NCBI GenBank assembly: GCA_017521775.1
Contig: JAFXBO010000061.1
Span: 1-6,585 of the forward strand
Direction: 5' to 3'
Source: Clostridia bacterium
GTDB lineage: Bacteria > Bacillota > Clostridia > UBA1381
DNA: 6,585 bases
This document shows, piece by piece, positions 4,542 to 6,585 of the stretch; the stretch's first letter is position 1; the number at the start of each line of letters is the position of its first letter. The notes under the pieces are model-generated. The model was not told the origin of the DNA. It searched no databases and worked only from the letters and a program-made list of their open reading frames with translations. Both the position numbers and the translations under genes were made by a program.

Positions 4542-6585
4542 ATGGCTGAATTTGAAACTCCGGATATCAAAATGTCCCCAAGAATTAATAGGCTTATTGA
4601 CAATTTGTATGCACAAATGCCTCAAATTGAAACTGAAAGAGCAGAGCTTTTAACCGAGAGCTATAAACAAACAGAAGGACAACCAATAGTAAGAAGGCGT
4701 GCACTTGCATTTGCACATATTTTGGAAAATCTTCCAATAACAATCAGAGATGAAGAGTTGATTGTCGGAAGTGCAACAAAAAGACCAAGAAGCTGTCACT
4801 TATTCCCTGAATATTCATTTGAATGGATTTTAACTGAGCTTGATACCATAGATAAAAGAGCTGCAGACCCATTCTATATTTCAGAGGAAAGTAAAAAGTT
4901 ATTAAGAGATATTTTCCCATACTGGAAGGGTAAAACATCTTCAGAGCTTGCAAGCTCATATATGACTGATGAAGCAAGAACAGCTATTGAGCATAATATT
5001 TTTACTCCTGGAAACTATTTCTATAACGGAATTGGTCACTTGACTGTGGATTATGGCAAGATTTTAAGAATAGGATACAAAGGTCTTATTGAAGAGGCAG
5101 AGGCAGAACTCAATTCAATCAATATTTACGATGCCGATTATCCAACAAAGAGTGAGTACTTAAAGGCTGTTATTATTACAAGTAATGCAGCGATATATTA
5201 TGCACGCAGATATGCAGAGCTTGCATATAATATGGCTAAAGATTGTAAGGATGAGACAAGAAAGAAGGAACTTTTGCAAATAGCAGAAAACTGCGCATTG
5301 GTCCCTGAAAATCCTGCTAAAACATTTATGCAGGCTTGTCAGTCATTCTGGTTTATTCAGATGCTTATTCAGATTGAGTCAAGTGGTCACTCAATTTCTC
5401 CTGGAAGATTTGACCAGTATATGTATCCATACTACAAAAAGGATATTGATGAGGGTGTAATTACAAGAGAGTTTGCTCAGGAATTGATAGACTGTGTATG
5501 GGTAAAATTAAATGACTTGAGTAAGGTAAGAGATGCTGCATCAGCAGAAGGTTTTGCAGGATACAGTATGTTCCAGAACCTTTGTGCCGGAGGACAAACC
5601 TCTGATGGAAGAGATGCAACAAATGATTTGTCATATATGTGTATTCAGGCTTCTATGCACACTCAGCTTCCTGGTCCATCATTCTCAGTAAGAATTTGGA
5701 ATGGAACACCTGAGGAATTTATGTTAAAGTGTGCAGAATTGACAAGAACAGGTATAGGTTTGCCAGCATACTATAATGACGAAGTTATTATCCCTGCACT
5801 TATGAGCAGAGGTGTTAAATTAGAGGATGCAAGAAATTATAACATAATCGGATGTGTTGAACCTCAGGTGGGTGGAAAGACAGACGGTTGGCACGATTCT
5901 GCGTTCTTCAATATGTGCAGACCATTGGAATTGGTATTCTCAAATGGTGTTGATAAGGGTGAACAAATCAGTATCAAGACAGGAAACGTTGAAGATATGA
6001 AGACCTTTGAGGAATTCTATGATGCATATAAAAAGCAGATGAAATATAATATTGAGTTGATGGTTAACTCAAACAATGCTATTGACTTTGCTCATGCTAA
6101 GAGATGTCCGTTGCCATTCCAGTCAAGTATGATTGCAGACACAATAAAACGTGGTAAGACAATTCAAGAGGGTGGAGCTGTTTACAATTTCACAGGTCCT
6201 CAGGGATTTGGTATTGCAAATATGACTGATGCCTTGAGTGCAGTCAAGACTCTTGTTTATGATGAAAAATATTTGACAATCGGAGAATTCAAAAAGGCTT
6301 TGGCAGATAATTATGGTAAGGGCCTAACACCTGCAGAAGCTCAGAAAGCAACAAGTCAGGTTGTGGCTGACCTTATGTCAAAGGGCAAAAATGTGACTGA
6401 GAAACAAATTGAGGACATTTATAAAATGTTTATTGATGGTGTATGCTCAAAAGAAGATAAAAAGAAATATGACGAATTGCTTGAGAAAATCCGTTCATTG
6501 CCAAAGTATGGAAATGATGTGCCTGAGATAGACGAATTTGCAAGAGATATTGCATATGTTTATACAAAAGAAGTCGAAAAGTATA
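4542..6585 (+). CDS. dhaB1: B12-independent glycerol/1,2-propanediol dehydratase (glycyl radical enzyme), 3' end missing
   Basis: The 681 visible codons match, nearly throughout, what I recall of Clostridium butyricum DhaB1, the glycyl radical glycerol dehydratase. Shared stretches include LLTESYKQTEGQP (37-48), ITIRDEELIVGS, LPAYYNDEVIIPAL (407-420) and GCVEPQ (437-442). The catalytic thiyl Cys438 and base Glu440 form the CxE motif of the dehydratase/lyase branch, unlike the CC of pyruvate formate-lyase. The diol-binding residues of that enzyme also appear to be kept: His166 (NGIGH), His283-Ser284 (GHSIS), Tyr341 and Asp452 (WHD). It should convert glycerol to 3-hydroxypropionaldehyde or 1,2-propanediol to propanal under strict anoxia. 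An insertion of about 50 residues (about 593-642) compared with DhaB1 favours the Roseburia-type propanediol enzyme. The C-terminal RVAGY-type glycyl radical loop and the radical-SAM activase gene lie beyond the window. The start ATG follows AAGGAG (4526-4531) by 10 bases. The N-terminus is close in length to DhaB1, so no microcompartment-targeting extension is evident. The gene symbol reflects the family; the substrate is unsettled. Confidence 0.9.
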   Translation, partial: MAEFETPDIKMSPRINRLIDNLYAQMPQIETERAELLTESYKQTEGQPIVRRRALAFAHILENLPITIRDEELIVGSATKRPRSCHLFPEYSFEWILTELDTIDKRAADPFYISEESKKLLRDIFPYWKGKTSSELASSYMTDEARTAIEHNIFTPGNYFYNGIGHLTVDYGKILRIGYKGLIEEAEAELNSINIYDADYPTKSEYLKAVIITSNAAIYYARRYAELAYNMAKDCKDETRKKELLQIAENCALVPENPAKTFMQACQSFWFIQMLIQIESSGHSISPGRFDQYMYPYYKKDIDEGVITREFAQELIDCVWVKLNDLSKVRDAASAEGFAGYSMFQNLCAGGQTSDGRDATNDLSYMCIQASMHTQLPGPSFSVRIWNGTPEEFMLKCAELTRTGIGLPAYYNDEVIIPALMSRGVKLEDARNYNIIGCVEPQVGGKTDGWHDSAFFNMCRPLELVFSNGVDKGEQISIKTGNVEDMKTFEEFYDAYKKQMKYNIELMVNSNNAIDFAHAKRCPLPFQSSMIADTIKRGKTIQEGGAVYNFTGPQGFGIANMTDALSAVKTLVYDEKYLTIGEFKKALADNYGKGLTPAEAQKATSQVVADLMSKGKNVTEKQIEDIYKMFIDGVCSKEDKKKYDELLEKIRSLPKYGNDVPEIDEFARDIAYVYTKEVEKY

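Overview
The window is AT-rich, with AAGGAG-type ribosome binding sites and textbook SigA-type promoters. It carries an oxygen-sensitive glycyl radical diol dehydratase and a putative amidase whose N-terminus resembles family proteins of Gram-positive anaerobes. Together these suggest a gut-type anaerobic Firmicute (Clostridia, probably Lachnospiraceae or a relative). This assignment is an inference from sequence style and gene content. No search was run.

Layout. (1) Positions 72 to 1, minus strand: first 24 codons of a putative amidase-domain protein that runs off the left edge. (2) Positions 73-166: compact divergent promoter region. (3) Positions 167-2419, plus strand: one open frame joining two apparently complete proteins, an HPr-kinase-like ATP-binding protein (about 239 aa) and a full-length YifB/ComM Mg-chelatase-type AAA+ ATPase (511 aa). 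(4) Positions 2420-2567: one strong promoter, one possible upstream promoter and a 16-bp palindrome. (5) Positions 2568-4349, plus strand: a 593-aa ABC exporter half-molecule (membrane domain plus ATPase), closed by a clear intrinsic terminator at 4356-4382. (6) Positions 4383-4541: a very good extended -10 promoter and a leader carrying an inverted repeat. (7) Position 4542 to the right edge, plus strand: the first 681 codons of a B12-independent glycerol/1,2-propanediol dehydratase. Its C-terminal glycyl radical loop lies beyond the window.

The genes do not look like one pathway. The promoter and terminator pattern gives at least three separate transcription units plus the divergent one. 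The dehydratase would need a radical-SAM activating enzyme, and often has aldehyde/alcohol dehydrogenases or microcompartment genes beside it. None of these is upstream, so any partners must lie downstream of the window.

The most unusual item is the in-frame HprK-like/YifB fusion. Its junction falls exactly at the canonical YifB start and is preceded by an extended -10 promoter and a Shine-Dalgarno-like sequence. This suggests two genes that became fused by loss of a stop codon, possibly with a separately made YifB still produced. Two possible operators (the palindromes at 2532-2547 and 4462-4481) and an insertion of about 50 residues in the dehydratase are the other points worth following up. 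There is no gene-free stretch longer than 300 bases. I saw no tRNA, rRNA, CRISPR array, insertion sequence or riboswitch that I could support.
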